Shown: positions 55,201 through 63,838 of the stretch, in pieces
How positions within the stretch are numbered: the stretch's first letter is position 1
Layout of the letters: every line of letters begins with the position of its first letter
NCBI RefSeq assembly: GCF_000687475.1
Contig: NC_057318.1
Coordinates: 5,456,001 to 5,520,000 of the forward strand
Length of the DNA stretch: 64,000 bases
DNA from: Ustilaginoidea virens
Taxonomy: Eukaryota; Ascomycota; Sordariomycetes; Hypocreales; Clavicipitaceae
Direction of reading: 5' to 3'
The notes under the pieces: model-generated
Database searches by the model: none
Seen by the model: the letters and a program-made list of their open reading frames with translations, nothing else
Told to the model about the DNA's origin: nothing
Program-made: the position numbers and the translations under genes

Positions 55201-56124
55201 AACAGGTTCGAGGTCGACACCGGCGGAGTCCTTTACCCTCGAGCGATAAACCAAACTTTTACCGGCTTGTATTTCATGGAGCTCTGCTTGGCGGGACTGT
55301 TCCTTATTGTGGTGGACGGTAACGGCAACCGGACCTGCACGATACAAGGCGTCATCATGATTGTGGTTTGCATTTTGACTGTGTGGTATCAAGTCATGCT
55401 CAACAAGGCCTTCTCGCCCCTTTTTCGCTATCTGCCGACCACGTTTGAAGATGAAGCCGTGCTTCGGGACGAGGCGTTTCAACGCGCCCAGGATATCCGC
55501 TTCGGGCTGGTTCAAGAAGAAGACGGAACCTGTGCAGACGCAGACGCAGACGCAGACGTCCAGGAGGTGGACAAGGCGCCCAAGATTTCGGTGGACAACA
55601 AAGATGTCGAGTCGAACGACTTGGAGAAGGATCGGCCGGACGGTTCGCACCAACTTTTCAAGCCGGTCAGGCAGGTCGGGACGTGGGCCAAGGCCGGGGG
55701 TCGGCAGGTGGAAACTTGGGCCAGAGGAGGTGGCCATCAACTGCGCAAGCTCAAAGAAATGAACGACAACTCCAAAGCTGCGCAATACAGGCGACAACGA
55801 CGGAAAAAGGATCTGGAAGCGCAGAGAGCAATCGGCGCCGCCCTGTACGGCGGCATGCACGACGACATTGAAGACCTCACTCCCAGCGAACGAGACGCCT
55901 TGACCCAGCACGCCTTCCTGCACTTTGCTCTCCGGGCGCGCAGGCCGACTGTGTGGATCCCGCGGGATGACGTGGGGGTCAGCGACGACGAAATCCGTCG
56001 GACTCACGCCTTTAGCAAGCATATATGGATCAGCAACGACGGCACAGCCCTCGACAGTAAGACTCGGGTCGTGTACGGCAAGAACCCCCCCGACTTTTCC
56101 GAGGTGGACATTATCAACCTGTAG
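52294..56124 (+). CDS. CSC1/OSCA-family calcium-permeable stress-gated channel (DUF221)
   Basis: There are two exons, 52294-52550 and 52617-56124, giving 1254 residues. The 66-bp intron (GTATGA, GCTAAC, TCTAG) has no stop and a length divisible by three, so naive reading retains it. Splicing restores the family sequence KLARIFKPKTYLVPERERT. The first helix is at about 53-80, further helices at 137-160 and 203-228. A large cytosolic PHM7-type domain follows, with a long disordered insert and the PRDVQWGNM motif. The RSN1 seven-helix pore region comes next, then a disordered tail with an (Asp-Ala) repeat and the C-terminal PHM7 extension ending DFSEVDIINL. Family members are plasma-membrane, osmotically or mechanically gated cation channels. 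It is convergent with the hydrolase gene. Confidence 0.93.
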   Translation: MSSPIPEGSELSHRIWSAASQHVAVFARATSTSSLPSPSPTSPANPNDKQGLGIVNFLTALGVAVAIFSAQLTLFALLRNKLARILYETAKSPAPLVLGLLTCSFLSSKPKTYLVPERERTDSPPRNLIPMIRTLVLYRDRDVINKCGLDAYFFLRYLKTLLVIFIPICLVVLPILIPINYVGGRGHNIDFDGRNRSSSAQSSQTPTGLDTLAWGNISPQKTSRYTAHLVMAILVVIWVCTVFFFELRVYIKIRQDYLTSAEHRLRASATTVLVNSIPKKWLSEEALRGLFDVFPGGIRNIWLNRDLTLLLDKISHRDNIHKQLESAETELIQTVKKAQLKQQKAQEKKTRRTLHLGALTKKEQAARDAEKDAEADRSARVESGTDAGQSQDVPHTIDAGVRESRMDSRGRDHSREHSSKSTEERSTPLRTVGAGLKGVAGAAGKASRGLNDAIATSNGFMELNPAAPVSHNQNTSSPPAVNSLDMPRSNSPEGSLLTASSQKATKRPHGAGHSMENTVRKLDNIEDMYVNESPKFWQFWKPPPGSYASPVPQGDGAASDDAKDASVWKQLKNAVPFLGSKEEEFKYDEAYESEYKIDMDTDAVWTRYIKKGRRPTHRLPLFGVDWLFGVPLISKKVDTIYWCRQELARLNLEIEVDQKHPERFPLMNSAFIQFNHQIAAHMACQSIIHHLPKHMAPRMNEISPRDVQWGNMAIGWWQEWVRTFVVVAIVMAMCILWSVPVGWTAALGQADSLLRTGDWFKSIEKSKALANIVKAISGVLPAAILALLLFLVPLIFGFLAGFQGAKTGSQKSEFVQIYYFVFLFVQVFLVVSIASFVFKTLGQFVDNVKELSSVTYVLNILAKNLPSAAIYFFSYMILQALSTSSGTLLQVGTLFMWFIMAPVLDSTARNKWTRNTSLNQVNWGAVFPVYTNFACIGIIYCVIAPLISIFAVITFSLLWLAQRYAMLYVNRFEVDTGGVLYPRAINQTFTGLYFMELCLAGLFLIVVDGNGNRTCTIQGVIMIVVCILTVWYQVMLNKAFSPLFRYLPTTFEDEAVLRDEAFQRAQDIRFGLVQEEDGTCADADADADVQEVDKAPKISVDNKDVESNDLEKDRPDGSHQLFKPVRQVGTWAKAGGRQVETWARGGGHQLRKLKEMNDNSKAAQYRRQRRKKDLEAQRAIGAALYGGMHDDIEDLTPSERDALTQHAFLHFALRARRPTVWIPRDDVGVSDDEIRRTHAFSKHIWISNDGTALDSKTRVVYGKNPPDFSEVDIINL
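52551..52616 (+). other. 66-bp stop-free intron in the CSC1-like gene
   Basis: Donor GTATGA, branch-like GCTAAC and acceptor CTAG are all present. Removal converts an atypical 22-residue insertion into the conserved ARIFKPKTYLVP join. Confidence 0.85.
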
Positions 56125-56863
56125 AAGCGACAGACAAAGACGTGGACCTCATTAACCTTGTAGGAAACGATCCAAGAGGGAAGGAGAGACGAGAGAGTTG
56201 CGGCGGTGCCTGGCGGGCCTCTTTTTGACTACATGATGCGAATATATATACATTTCACCGGGATGCACAGCGGAGATGGGGAGAAGGGGAGTTGGGATTG
56301 GATAGTCCCCAGCTTCAAAACCCGAGGCGCGAGGCGGCTGAAAACTTACGGCGGTATTTTTTTTTTGGGAGAGTTGTTGTTTGTTTGGACAACTCCATCG
56401 CATAGCGTGCGGCATTTCGACACTTGCGGCGGCGACTCGGTACCCAGTCCCTGCCCTGATATTTCTTTTTTTTAGCCCTACAGTTATTCTAGCCATAGAT
56501 AATGAGATATTGTAAGACTTGGTGTTGAGGCCGCGGTTTGTGTGCGTCTTGACGTGTATATACTCGCGTATAAGCATGGAGAGACGCTATGTAATTGCTA
56601 GGGATGACGGACCATTGCTGGTGGTAGATGCTCTAAATTTACAATCCGGAGACTTGTCGCCCCTTATATATGTATACCTCTGACCCAAGCGAATCTAGTC
56701 TAGTTGGCAAAAAAGTAAAACACCCCGATGAAAAACATAAAAGGAAAGATAAAAAACCCCCCCCCCCCGAAAAAAAAAACGCCGAATGTTATAAGAAACT
56801 GATGATACGCCTTTCCATCTCCTCTAAGCGTGGGCCGGCAGGGCCTTGTCTCGCATGCCATGT
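56125..56863. other. Convergent 3' region between CSC1-like gene and hydrolase
   Basis: These 739 bp hold both 3' untranslated regions. There are T- and A-rich homopolymer stretches and a C9-A9 run near 56758-56778. No gene is present. Confidence 0.6.
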
Positions 56864-58602
56864 CTACGTGGTCAGTCGCTGTTGCCTTCCCTCGGCCATG
56901 GTTTCCTCCAGTTCCTTGCGAACAATTTCGTTGAAATGATCCGGGTTGTCGAGATATAAGTGGTGACCGGCCCCGGGAACGACGAGGACACGCACGCTGC
57001 CCTTCTCGTCGCGTTGCTCCTGGGGGGTGCCGTGGAGAAGGGCTTTGGCGCGCGCCTCGTTGAGCTTCTGCTCAGCGGCGAGGCCGCCCGCAACATCCAT
57101 CCAGTCGTTCTCGCCGTACATGAAGACGACGGGGATGCCCGTCTCGCGGACGGCGGCTTCGGCGCCGTCGGGCTGGCGGATGGGCTGGCGGCCCACCTGG
57201 TGGATGCGGTTGATGACGGGGCGGCGGGCGTAGGCGCCAGGGGCGAGGATGTACGCCAGCGCGTACTCCCCGCTGCCCTTTTGCTTGAAGATGGAGAAGG
57301 AGTAGTCGTGCAAGGCCTTGGCCTCGTCGGCGGGCAGGTGGCTGAAGCGCCGGGAGCTCCAGCCCGAGACGAATCGAGGCCCAAGGGGTCCGGCCATGCG
57401 GACGATGCTGAAGGGCGAGACGTTTGCGTCCCACAGCCAGACGAGCCAGCTGGGCAGCGGCCGCTGGGGAGCGTTCGGCTGGCCCTGGGCGGCCACGTGG
57501 TTGGGGTTGCTGGCCGAAGCATGTGCGCGACGGCTGGCAGTGGCAGTGGCAGTGGCCTGGTCCTGCAGGACTTCGTTTTCAAACGTGGATTCCGGGGGCT
57601 CCGGCAGGGATGCGTTGACGGCGTACGGGTTTTCGGGAATGCCGACGGGGGAAGCGAGAAGGAGCTTGTTGAGGTGGCCGGGATACTTGAGGGCGTACGA
57701 AACGGCCAGGTAGCCGCCGAGGGAGTGGCCCAGCAGCGTGAAGCGCTCGATTTTCCTTGCTTTGCGCCATTCCTCGAGCGCGTCGACGAACCAGTCCTCG
57801 GCCTCGGTGACCTTGTCCTGCTTGTCCCGGGCGTGGATTTTGAAGGGAGGCCTCGAGGAGTTTCCCATGCCGAGCATGTCCAAGGCGTACAGCCTGAGAC
57901 CGGGCAGGCGCGTGATGGGCTCAAAGTTCTTGTAGAAGAAGCCCAGGCCGGCGCCGTAACCGTGGAGCATGACGAGCGTCTCCTCGACGTCCTCTCCATG
58001 CCGCTGGATGCATATCTCGTTGAGGGCGCGGTTCCGACCGGACAGCTGCACCAGCGACTGGCGCCACGTCCTGGTGCCGAACGGGTCGGGCTTGCGGGTC
58101 GCGGGCGAGGCGGCAGATGCGGCGAGACCGTCGACAGCTTCCTTGACGTACGGCATCAAGGAGAGGACGGAGCGCTCGGCGAGCGGCGGCGTGACGCTAG
58201 TCCACTGGCATGTTTGGCATTCTGTCAGCTGGTGTTGCCCGGGGGGGGGGCTTGCTTGGGAGGAACAGCTCGACGGCGCAGGTGTGGTAGTGGTAAAAGA
58301 AAACGTACCCATTGATACACGGCGTCCTTGTAACCCAGAGGGAAATAAGCGGATGGAGCTTGCGGCGGAGGTTTCGGCGGCTCGGGGCGATTGGAAACCT
58401 GGAGGTTGGACGACATTGGGAGGGCGGGTCGCGGTGCGAGGCGGCGGGACGGAAACGGTGGCGACGGCGGCGACGGCGACTCTGGTGGTGGTGGTGGTGA
58501 GGGTGTCTGCGATGCTGGCGGAACGGATGGTGTTGTTGGTCCTGGACTTGATGCGGTCCGCGGTCGAAGCAGCGCCGTAAGAGCGGCCTGGTGCTTGAGC
58601 AT
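56864..58602 (-). CDS. CLD1/ABHD5-like alpha/beta hydrolase, probably mitochondrial
   Basis: There are two exons, 58602-58309 and 58204-56864, with a 104-bp intron (GTACGT to GCCAG) in phase 0. The joined protein of 544 residues reads FPLGYKDAVYQW-WTSVTPPLAERSVLS at the junction. An inner ATG at 58416 (MSSNLQVSNRPEP) would give 482 residues. The longer start adds 62 residues beginning MLKHQAALTALLRPRT, which is basic and almost acid-free like a mitochondrial presequence. The hydrolase core has LHGYGAG (178-184), the nucleophile GHSLGG (257-262, Ser259), YGENDWMD as the acid strand and GAGHHLYLDNPDHFNE at the C-terminus. That last segment carries the HxxxxD pattern of the ABHD4/5-CLD1 family. 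The yeast relative Cld1 deacylates cardiolipin in mitochondria. The substrate here is inference. It is divergent from SPO7. Confidence 0.88.
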
Positions 58603-59730
58603 CGGCCGCCCCTGGCAGCAGGCGGGCAAGCTGGACGCTTCTTATGGGCGGGGTGCGCACCACGGACGCAGACGCTGGTAGCACGGCGTCGACTGCGGAA
58701 GGTGAATCAGGAGCAGCCCGGAGATATGGAGATATGGAGATGGAGATTGCGCAGATATGGTACGTACTCCACTCCGTACAGTACATGTGCATAGTACAGC
58801 ACACGTAACGTCCGCCCGCACAGTGCGGACGATATATATTGCGTCATGGCCGGTTGGCATGGAGCGGGCTGGCGGGGGCTGCGTTCAGGCTCAGGTTTCA
58901 TGCCGGTTGAGGCGGGCACAGGCAAACGCAGGGCAATCGCAAGCAACAAGTCCGCTGGCATCAAAAAGCCACTTGCCAAGGGACCTCCTTTTGGCGCAAG
59001 GAGGTACGGATGCGCGACGCGTGGGCTTCTCCCACGGCACGGAGTACGGAGTACTGTACTTGCGGTCGGTCTGTATGTAACTCCGTGCGCCGCAAGTACT
59101 CCGCACTCCGCCCTCCGCGCAAGCTGCTGCATTACATAATAAGACAAGGCGAGGGCACTTGCCACCAACCAATTACCTACCGCACCGGCCTTTTCGTTCA
59201 GCTGGCCATGACGCATTTGCCGGCTGGCTGGTCGCGCGTAGCAACTCACTTGGCACGTACTGTGTACGCAACGCCCCCCGCACACACGGACAAATCGCCG
59301 CGGGCTTTTTCTTTTCCCTCTCGGCTGGGGCAGACGCGACGATTTGCACCGCTGGCATCGGCGTTGCCGCATCGACGTTGCGCATCTACGGTCCCGTTCC
59401 CAACGTCGCCCCCGCGAACAAAAGGTCCTGAGCGACCCTGAGCGACCCTGAGCTACCCTGAGCGACCGTGCGCACCCCTTTGAGCCATCCTCGCAATTAC
59501 CGGCTGTCGGCGCGCCCTCGTTGACGCGAGACTCTGCGCAACTTGCATGGCACAGTTGCCCCTGCTAGGCTAGGCGGCTGCATCCCCAGCCTTTGAATCG
59601 GAAATCTCGGGCGCCCAAGGCAGCGCAGAAAGGACAAAAAAAAAATAGGGGAGAGGGCCAAGAAGAAAAAAAACAAAAGAAACCCCCCCCCCCCAAAAAT
59701 CTCAACCATCAAAGAGCCGGCTCCGCAGTC
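58603..59730. other. Divergent promoter region of hydrolase and SPO7
   Basis: This shared 1.1-kb region holds TACGGAGTA at 59045-59053 and near-matches at about 58770 and 59095. A 10-bp tandem repeat (CTGAGCGACC, about 59430-59470) and an A-rich then C-rich leader (59636-59697) precede the SPO7 start. No gene is supported. Confidence 0.6.
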
Positions 59731-61149
59731 ATGACCGATGACATTGACTCCATCGTCAAAGGGGCTCCCGTCGGGACGCCGCGCCTCAAACACCCTCCTG
59801 CCGGGCCGTCCCCGACCACCGCATCCGGCAAACAGGGCGATCCCCTCAGCCACGCGCCGAGCTCCCCGGCCATGGCGTATCTGAACCTCCTCATCCTCGA
59901 AGCGTCGCTGCGCGCGCAGTTCCTCGAGCTCCGCGCCCGCAAGCGCCACCACACCTTCTTCCTGGCCCTCCTGACGCTCTGGGTCGCCTTCTTCGGCTAC
60001 AAGCTCTACTTTGCGCCCCGCGAGGACGGCCGAGGGGTCGGAGGCTCCATATACTGGGCGCTCGAGGGCGCCCAAAAGGTCTGCTTCATGGGCGGCATCA
60101 TCACGGCCATCCTGGTCTGGGGCACCGGCATATGGGACCGCGGGATCCGCTGGCCGCGCCGGTGGTTCGCCGTCTCCAACAGGGGCCTGCGCGGCTTCAA
60201 CTGCAAGCTGGTCGTGGTGCCGAGGCCGTGGTGGGCCGAGGCTCTCTCCACCCTCGGCTTCTTCCTGACCTACGGGCTGTTTTCGCACACGGCGAGCTCG
60301 TCCTACCGCCACGTGCAGCCCTGCCTGCTGCGCGAGGCGGAGAAGGAGCTGCAGCGCAACGGGCCTGGACAAGGGCACCCGGGCCACCACCCGACGCTGG
60401 TGCTGCCGCCGCACGACGACGAGGAGCGAGGCGGGCACGAGGAAGACCTGGCCCCCGGCGGCGACTACGTCAAGCTGCTGCTGCTGCCCAAGCCCTTCTC
60501 CCCGACGTTCCGGGAGAACTGGGAGGTCTACCGGACCGAGTACTGGGAGCGCGAGAACGAGCGCCGGGCGCTGCTGCGTCGCAAGGTCAAGGAGCTCGAC
60601 CGGAAACTGGCCAAGGAGGCGTTTGGCTGGTCCTGGTGGCTGCCCTGGAGGCGCACCCCCCCGGAGCGCAAGCCTACGCCGCCAAGGACTCTGGGCCGAC
60701 ACCCGAGCGGCGACAAGGGCCGACGACAGCACAGCGGCAGCAACAGCAGCAGCGCGCGCCGTCCCTCTGTCAGCTCATTATCCCGGAGCCAGGCGCAGGC
60801 GCAGGCGCAGACGCAGACGCAGGCGCAGACCCCCACGCCCACGCCCACGCCCACGCCCGCCGCGTTGGACGTGGACGACGGGCAGATGACGCCCCGCCGG
60901 CCCGGCGACTCGCCCTCGGAGAAGCGCCGCAAGAAGCCCTCCCTGTCCAAGGCGAGGCGCCCTGGCACCGAGTCGCGGTCCGTCACGCCGGAAGCGCCGT
61001 CCCCGCTCTCCAAAGAAGCAGCGACCGCCACAGACGCTGGTCCGGCACAAGGCAGCAGCGAGAGAGCTCTGACGAGCCCGGGCCCGGGCCAACAGCCGGC
61101 CGCGTCGCACAGCCCGAGCCCGAAGAGGCCCTCGATGCATCAGACGTAG
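59731..61149 (+). CDS. SPO7: Nem1-Spo7 phosphatase complex regulatory subunit Spo7
   Basis: This single-exon gene encodes 472 residues. The start is MTDDIDSIVKGAPVGTPRLK, the conserved family N-terminus; the open frame extends 46 codons further upstream but is A/C homopolymer sequence. Helical membrane segments lie at about 73-95 and 115-135, with a further hydrophobic stretch near 168-185. Conserved blocks are YLNLLILEASLRAQFLELRAR, GSIYWALE, WPRRWFAVSNRGLRGFNCKL and FRENWEVYRTEYWERENERR. The last 150 residues are disordered with a Gln-Ala/Thr-Pro dipeptide repeat. Spo7 anchors and activates the Nem1 phosphatase at the nuclear/ER membrane. Nem1 dephosphorylates the lipin Pah1 and so controls phosphatidate flow to storage versus membrane lipid. 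It is divergent from the CLD1-like gene. Confidence 0.92.
   Translation: MTDDIDSIVKGAPVGTPRLKHPPAGPSPTTASGKQGDPLSHAPSSPAMAYLNLLILEASLRAQFLELRARKRHHTFFLALLTLWVAFFGYKLYFAPREDGRGVGGSIYWALEGAQKVCFMGGIITAILVWGTGIWDRGIRWPRRWFAVSNRGLRGFNCKLVVVPRPWWAEALSTLGFFLTYGLFSHTASSSYRHVQPCLLREAEKELQRNGPGQGHPGHHPTLVLPPHDDEERGGHEEDLAPGGDYVKLLLLPKPFSPTFRENWEVYRTEYWERENERRALLRRKVKELDRKLAKEAFGWSWWLPWRRTPPERKPTPPRTLGRHPSGDKGRRQHSGSNSSSARRPSVSSLSRSQAQAQAQTQTQAQTPTPTPTPTPAALDVDDGQMTPRRPGDSPSEKRRKKPSLSKARRPGTESRSVTPEAPSPLSKEAATATDAGPAQGSSERALTSPGPGQQPAASHSPSPKRPSMHQT
60785..60862 (+). repeat. Hexanucleotide repeats in SPO7 tail
   Basis: Repeated GCGCAG/ACGCAG and then CCCACG units encode alternating Gln-Ala/Gln-Thr and Thr-Pro residues. 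Indels of six bases keep the frame. Confidence 0.85.
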
Positions 61150-61454
61150 ATAGTGCCCGATGTGGGAGAATATGATGAGCTCACAGCCCGCTTGCTCTTT
61201 TGACGCCGTGTGGTGACACGTATGAGGCCCGATCTTTTGCTACATTGACGAGGTGACTTTTTTTCTTTCCTTTTTTCTTTCCTTGTTCCTTTTTTTTCTC
61301 TCCTTCTTTCTTTCCTTGTTCCTTTTTTTCTTTCTTTCTTCTTTCTTTCTTCTTGCGAGGTGCCTTGGAGGAGCTATTGCGCTCTCTGGCACGGACGGAA
61401 GCCGCTTGGCCCCTGTTTGCACGGAACGCCTGCGGCTGGGATTCTCCCTCTCTG

Positions 61455-61565
61455 CCCGTCTCCGTCTCCCTCTCCCTCTCTCTCTTCCTCTCCCTCTCTC
61501 TCTTCCTCTCCCTCTCTCTCTTCCTCTCCCTCTCTCTCTCCCTCTTCCTCTCCCTCTTCTTCCCT
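61455..61565. repeat. CT-rich microsatellite (CTCTCCCT/CTTC units)
   Basis: Repeated 6-18 bp pyrimidine units make a 110-bp polypurine/polypyrimidine tract. Confidence 0.85.
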
Positions 61566-61804
61566 TTTCCAATGCCTGCGTCTTCAAAGATGCCCACAAG
61601 AACAACCAGGTTCGGGTCCACGTCCGAAAGTGTCGTGCCGTGCCGTGCTGTGCCATGCCATGCCATGCCCAGCCTAGCTCCAGTCGGACACAAACTAGCG
61701 GTTGCACTACACTATTGCCGCCACACACAAACTGCAGCGTCATGGGGTCTTCATACCGCGATAGCTATTAGGTAAGATTACACCGTACGCAAGGCATTGA
61801 CCTC

Positions 61805-61875
61805 CACGTACCCCGTACCCCGTACCCCGTATCCCGTGCTCCGTGCTCCGTGCTCCGTGCTCCGTATCCGTATCC
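61805..61875. repeat. GTACCCC / GTGCTCC tandem array
   Basis: A 7-bp unit changes along the array from GTACCCC through GTGCTCC to GTATCC, with ten or so copies. Confidence 0.8.
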
Positions 61876-62881
61876 GTAACCGCAGGTGGCTGACTAGCCA
61901 CAGTGGGGAGGCGGGTCCGGCCCCCCAGGCTGTCTTGCTTCTTGATTGGCCACCCCCTGCTGCGCGTTCTCCACAGCGACGCTCTCCCGTACTAAGCTCG
62001 TCACCCACGACTCCAAGTCGACGTAATAATTTGGCATCAGCGTTCGCGAACCCCCCCCCCCTCTTCCCCTTCCGTCCTGCTGATGCATCGGCCGAACGGG
62101 GAACGAACTCATCGCCAAAACACCGAGCAGCAGGACGAAAAGACCAGCGGCACGGGAGAACCGGAATCACGCGGAAGACGCAAAGGACAAAGCCCCGCAA
62201 AGTCGTCAAGTCGCCAGCCGCCATGCCCCGGCGGCGGCAATGTCCCCCCCTAGGAAGTTCGGCCTCGGCCGCCGCCGCCCCCCTAGTTCTCGTCTGTTCT
62301 GCTCCTCTTCAAGCCATCAATCTTGGCGCCCTTATCCGTACCATGGTCCCGAGTCATCCGTTGTTCTGCCGCTCGGCTTGTTCGGACCTGCTTAAAGGGC
62401 ACCACCCCTCGTCCAGGAGAGCGTTGAGCGGACCAGCCATGACGCGAATGCGAATGAATCGAGCGTGAAAGCGGACACGACGGTGGAACTGTAAAAAGAC
62501 GCCATTGAAATGAATAAAAGCTTCCCCTTTCCCCACGTAGCGCCATCGTCTTTTTTTTTCCTTTTTGCAAAATGGTTTGGAAAAAGGAGGAATCAAAAAA
62601 AAATCAAATAAAATAGGGAAACCGTCCGCTCGTTCAAAGATTTCCGCAAGTCCGGTCGCTTCGCAAGCCACTCTCGTTTTCTGCTCCCCGATCACACCCC
62701 CCTTTTTTTTTTTTTTTTTTTTTGCTTTGCAAGCCCCTTCACTGTTGTTCCTCTGTCCCTCAATCCCCTTTGGCTTCGCACGTCCATTCGTTCCGTTGCC
62801 TTATTTCTCAATCCCTTTTTGCTTTGCGAGCCCCATTCGTTTCTGTTCCACACGCTCCCTTCAGCAGCAAGTCGGAAAACA

Positions 62882-63838
62882 ATGCTGCGACGCCTCGTCA
62901 CTCTTTCGCTCCTCCTCCCCTTGGGATGGGGTAGACCAAACGCTCCCGGCGTGACAGTCAACGCAGACGCTCGAGTCTCCGTTGCCGCGGTGTCCGACGG
63001 CTTCTCGCGCTGCCTCTTCTACGACGACTTCTCCCGCGCCAAAGGCAAGTTCCCAGACCCGTCCAAGTGGAAGTACGACCTGGGGACTTCCTACCCCGGC
63101 GGCCCCAAGCACTGGGGTACCTGGGAGATCGAGACGTACACCGACGACCCCCAAAACCTATACATCACCCACGACGACACGTTGAGAATCGTCCCCGTCC
63201 GCGGCCCCAACGACACCTGGACCTCGGCTCGCATCGAGACCACCCCGGAATGGGACACGGCCTGCGAGCCCGGCCATCGCCTCCGCGTCGAGGCCAAGAT
63301 CAAGCTGGGCCACAACTCCAAGCAGCACAAGCTGGGCCTCTGGTACGCGTTTTGGGCGCTCGGCTCCGCCTTCCGTGGCCACTACTGGAGCTGGCCCTCC
63401 GTGGGCGAGATCGACATCTTGGAAAGCATCAACGGCGAGCCCCAGATCTGGCAGACTGCTCATTGCGGCTCCAACCCCGGCGGCCCGTGCAACGAATCCG
63501 ACGGCCTGGGCAACGTGACCGCGACCGATGTCCGCGGCGTGTGGCACACCTATGCCTGGGAGATGAATCGCCAAGCTTCGCACCTCGGCTGGCAGCACGA
63601 GCACATGACCTGGTTCCTTGACGGCAGGCCTACCTGGAGCCTGTTTGGCAGGGACGTGGGTGACGAGGACGCGTGGGAAGCCATGTCCGCAGGGAGCAAG
63701 ATGATCTTGCTGAACGTTGCCGTTGGTGGAGGTTTTCCAGATGGCGTCGCGGGCTTCAAGACGCCCACCAACGAGACGCGCGGCGGAAATGGAGCCGGCA
63801 TGGAGGTTGACTATGTGGCCGTTTACTCGGACGTCTGA
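62882..63838 (+). CDS. Secreted GH16 family glycoside hydrolase (beta-glucanase type)
   Basis: This single-exon gene encodes 318 residues. MLRRLVTLSLLLPLGWG forms a signal peptide, with cleavage likely near residue 18-20. The mature protein is a single GH16 jelly-roll domain. The catalytic motif is GEIDILESING, with Glu176 as expected nucleophile, Asp178 and Glu181 as acid/base, preceded by GLWYAFWALGS. Four N-glycosylation sequons (NDT 110, NES 204, NVT, NET) fit secretion. GH16 enzymes of this type cleave beta-1,3 or beta-1,3/1,4 glucans with retention. There is no GPI signal or transmembrane tail, so it is probably released into the medium or wall. A role in wall remodelling or feeding on polysaccharide is inference. 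Confidence 0.93.
   Translation: MLRRLVTLSLLLPLGWGRPNAPGVTVNADARVSVAAVSDGFSRCLFYDDFSRAKGKFPDPSKWKYDLGTSYPGGPKHWGTWEIETYTDDPQNLYITHDDTLRIVPVRGPNDTWTSARIETTPEWDTACEPGHRLRVEAKIKLGHNSKQHKLGLWYAFWALGSAFRGHYWSWPSVGEIDILESINGEPQIWQTAHCGSNPGGPCNESDGLGNVTATDVRGVWHTYAWEMNRQASHLGWQHEHMTWFLDGRPTWSLFGRDVGDEDAWEAMSAGSKMILLNVAVGGGFPDGVAGFKTPTNETRGGNGAGMEVDYVAVYSDV

Larger units (their letters stand above)
61150..62881. other. 1.7-kb intergenic region upstream of GH16 gene
   Basis: It carries long pyrimidine tracts (61257-61350 T/C-rich, 61455-61565 CTCTCCCT-type) and a GTACCCC/GTGCTCC tandem array (61805-61875). T-rich homopolymers (62701-62723) lie in the GH16 promoter. Open frames through these tracts are low-complexity only. 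Confidence 0.6.

Noticed and set aside
57000..58315. 451-codon plus-strand frame opposite the CLD1-like hydrolase
   Set aside because: Shadow of the real minus-strand gene; antisense of GC-rich coding sequence.
58417..58804. Reading the hydrolase as one 646-codon frame without an intron
   Set aside because: The N-terminal 200 residues of that reading are unrelated to the family. A GTACGT-GCCAG intron to the other frame restores the conserved FPLGYKDAVYQW-WTSVTPPLAER start.
60132..61175. 347-codon Ala/Arg-rich frame overlapping SPO7
   Set aside because: Frame-shifted shadow of SPO7 with composition typical of such shadows.
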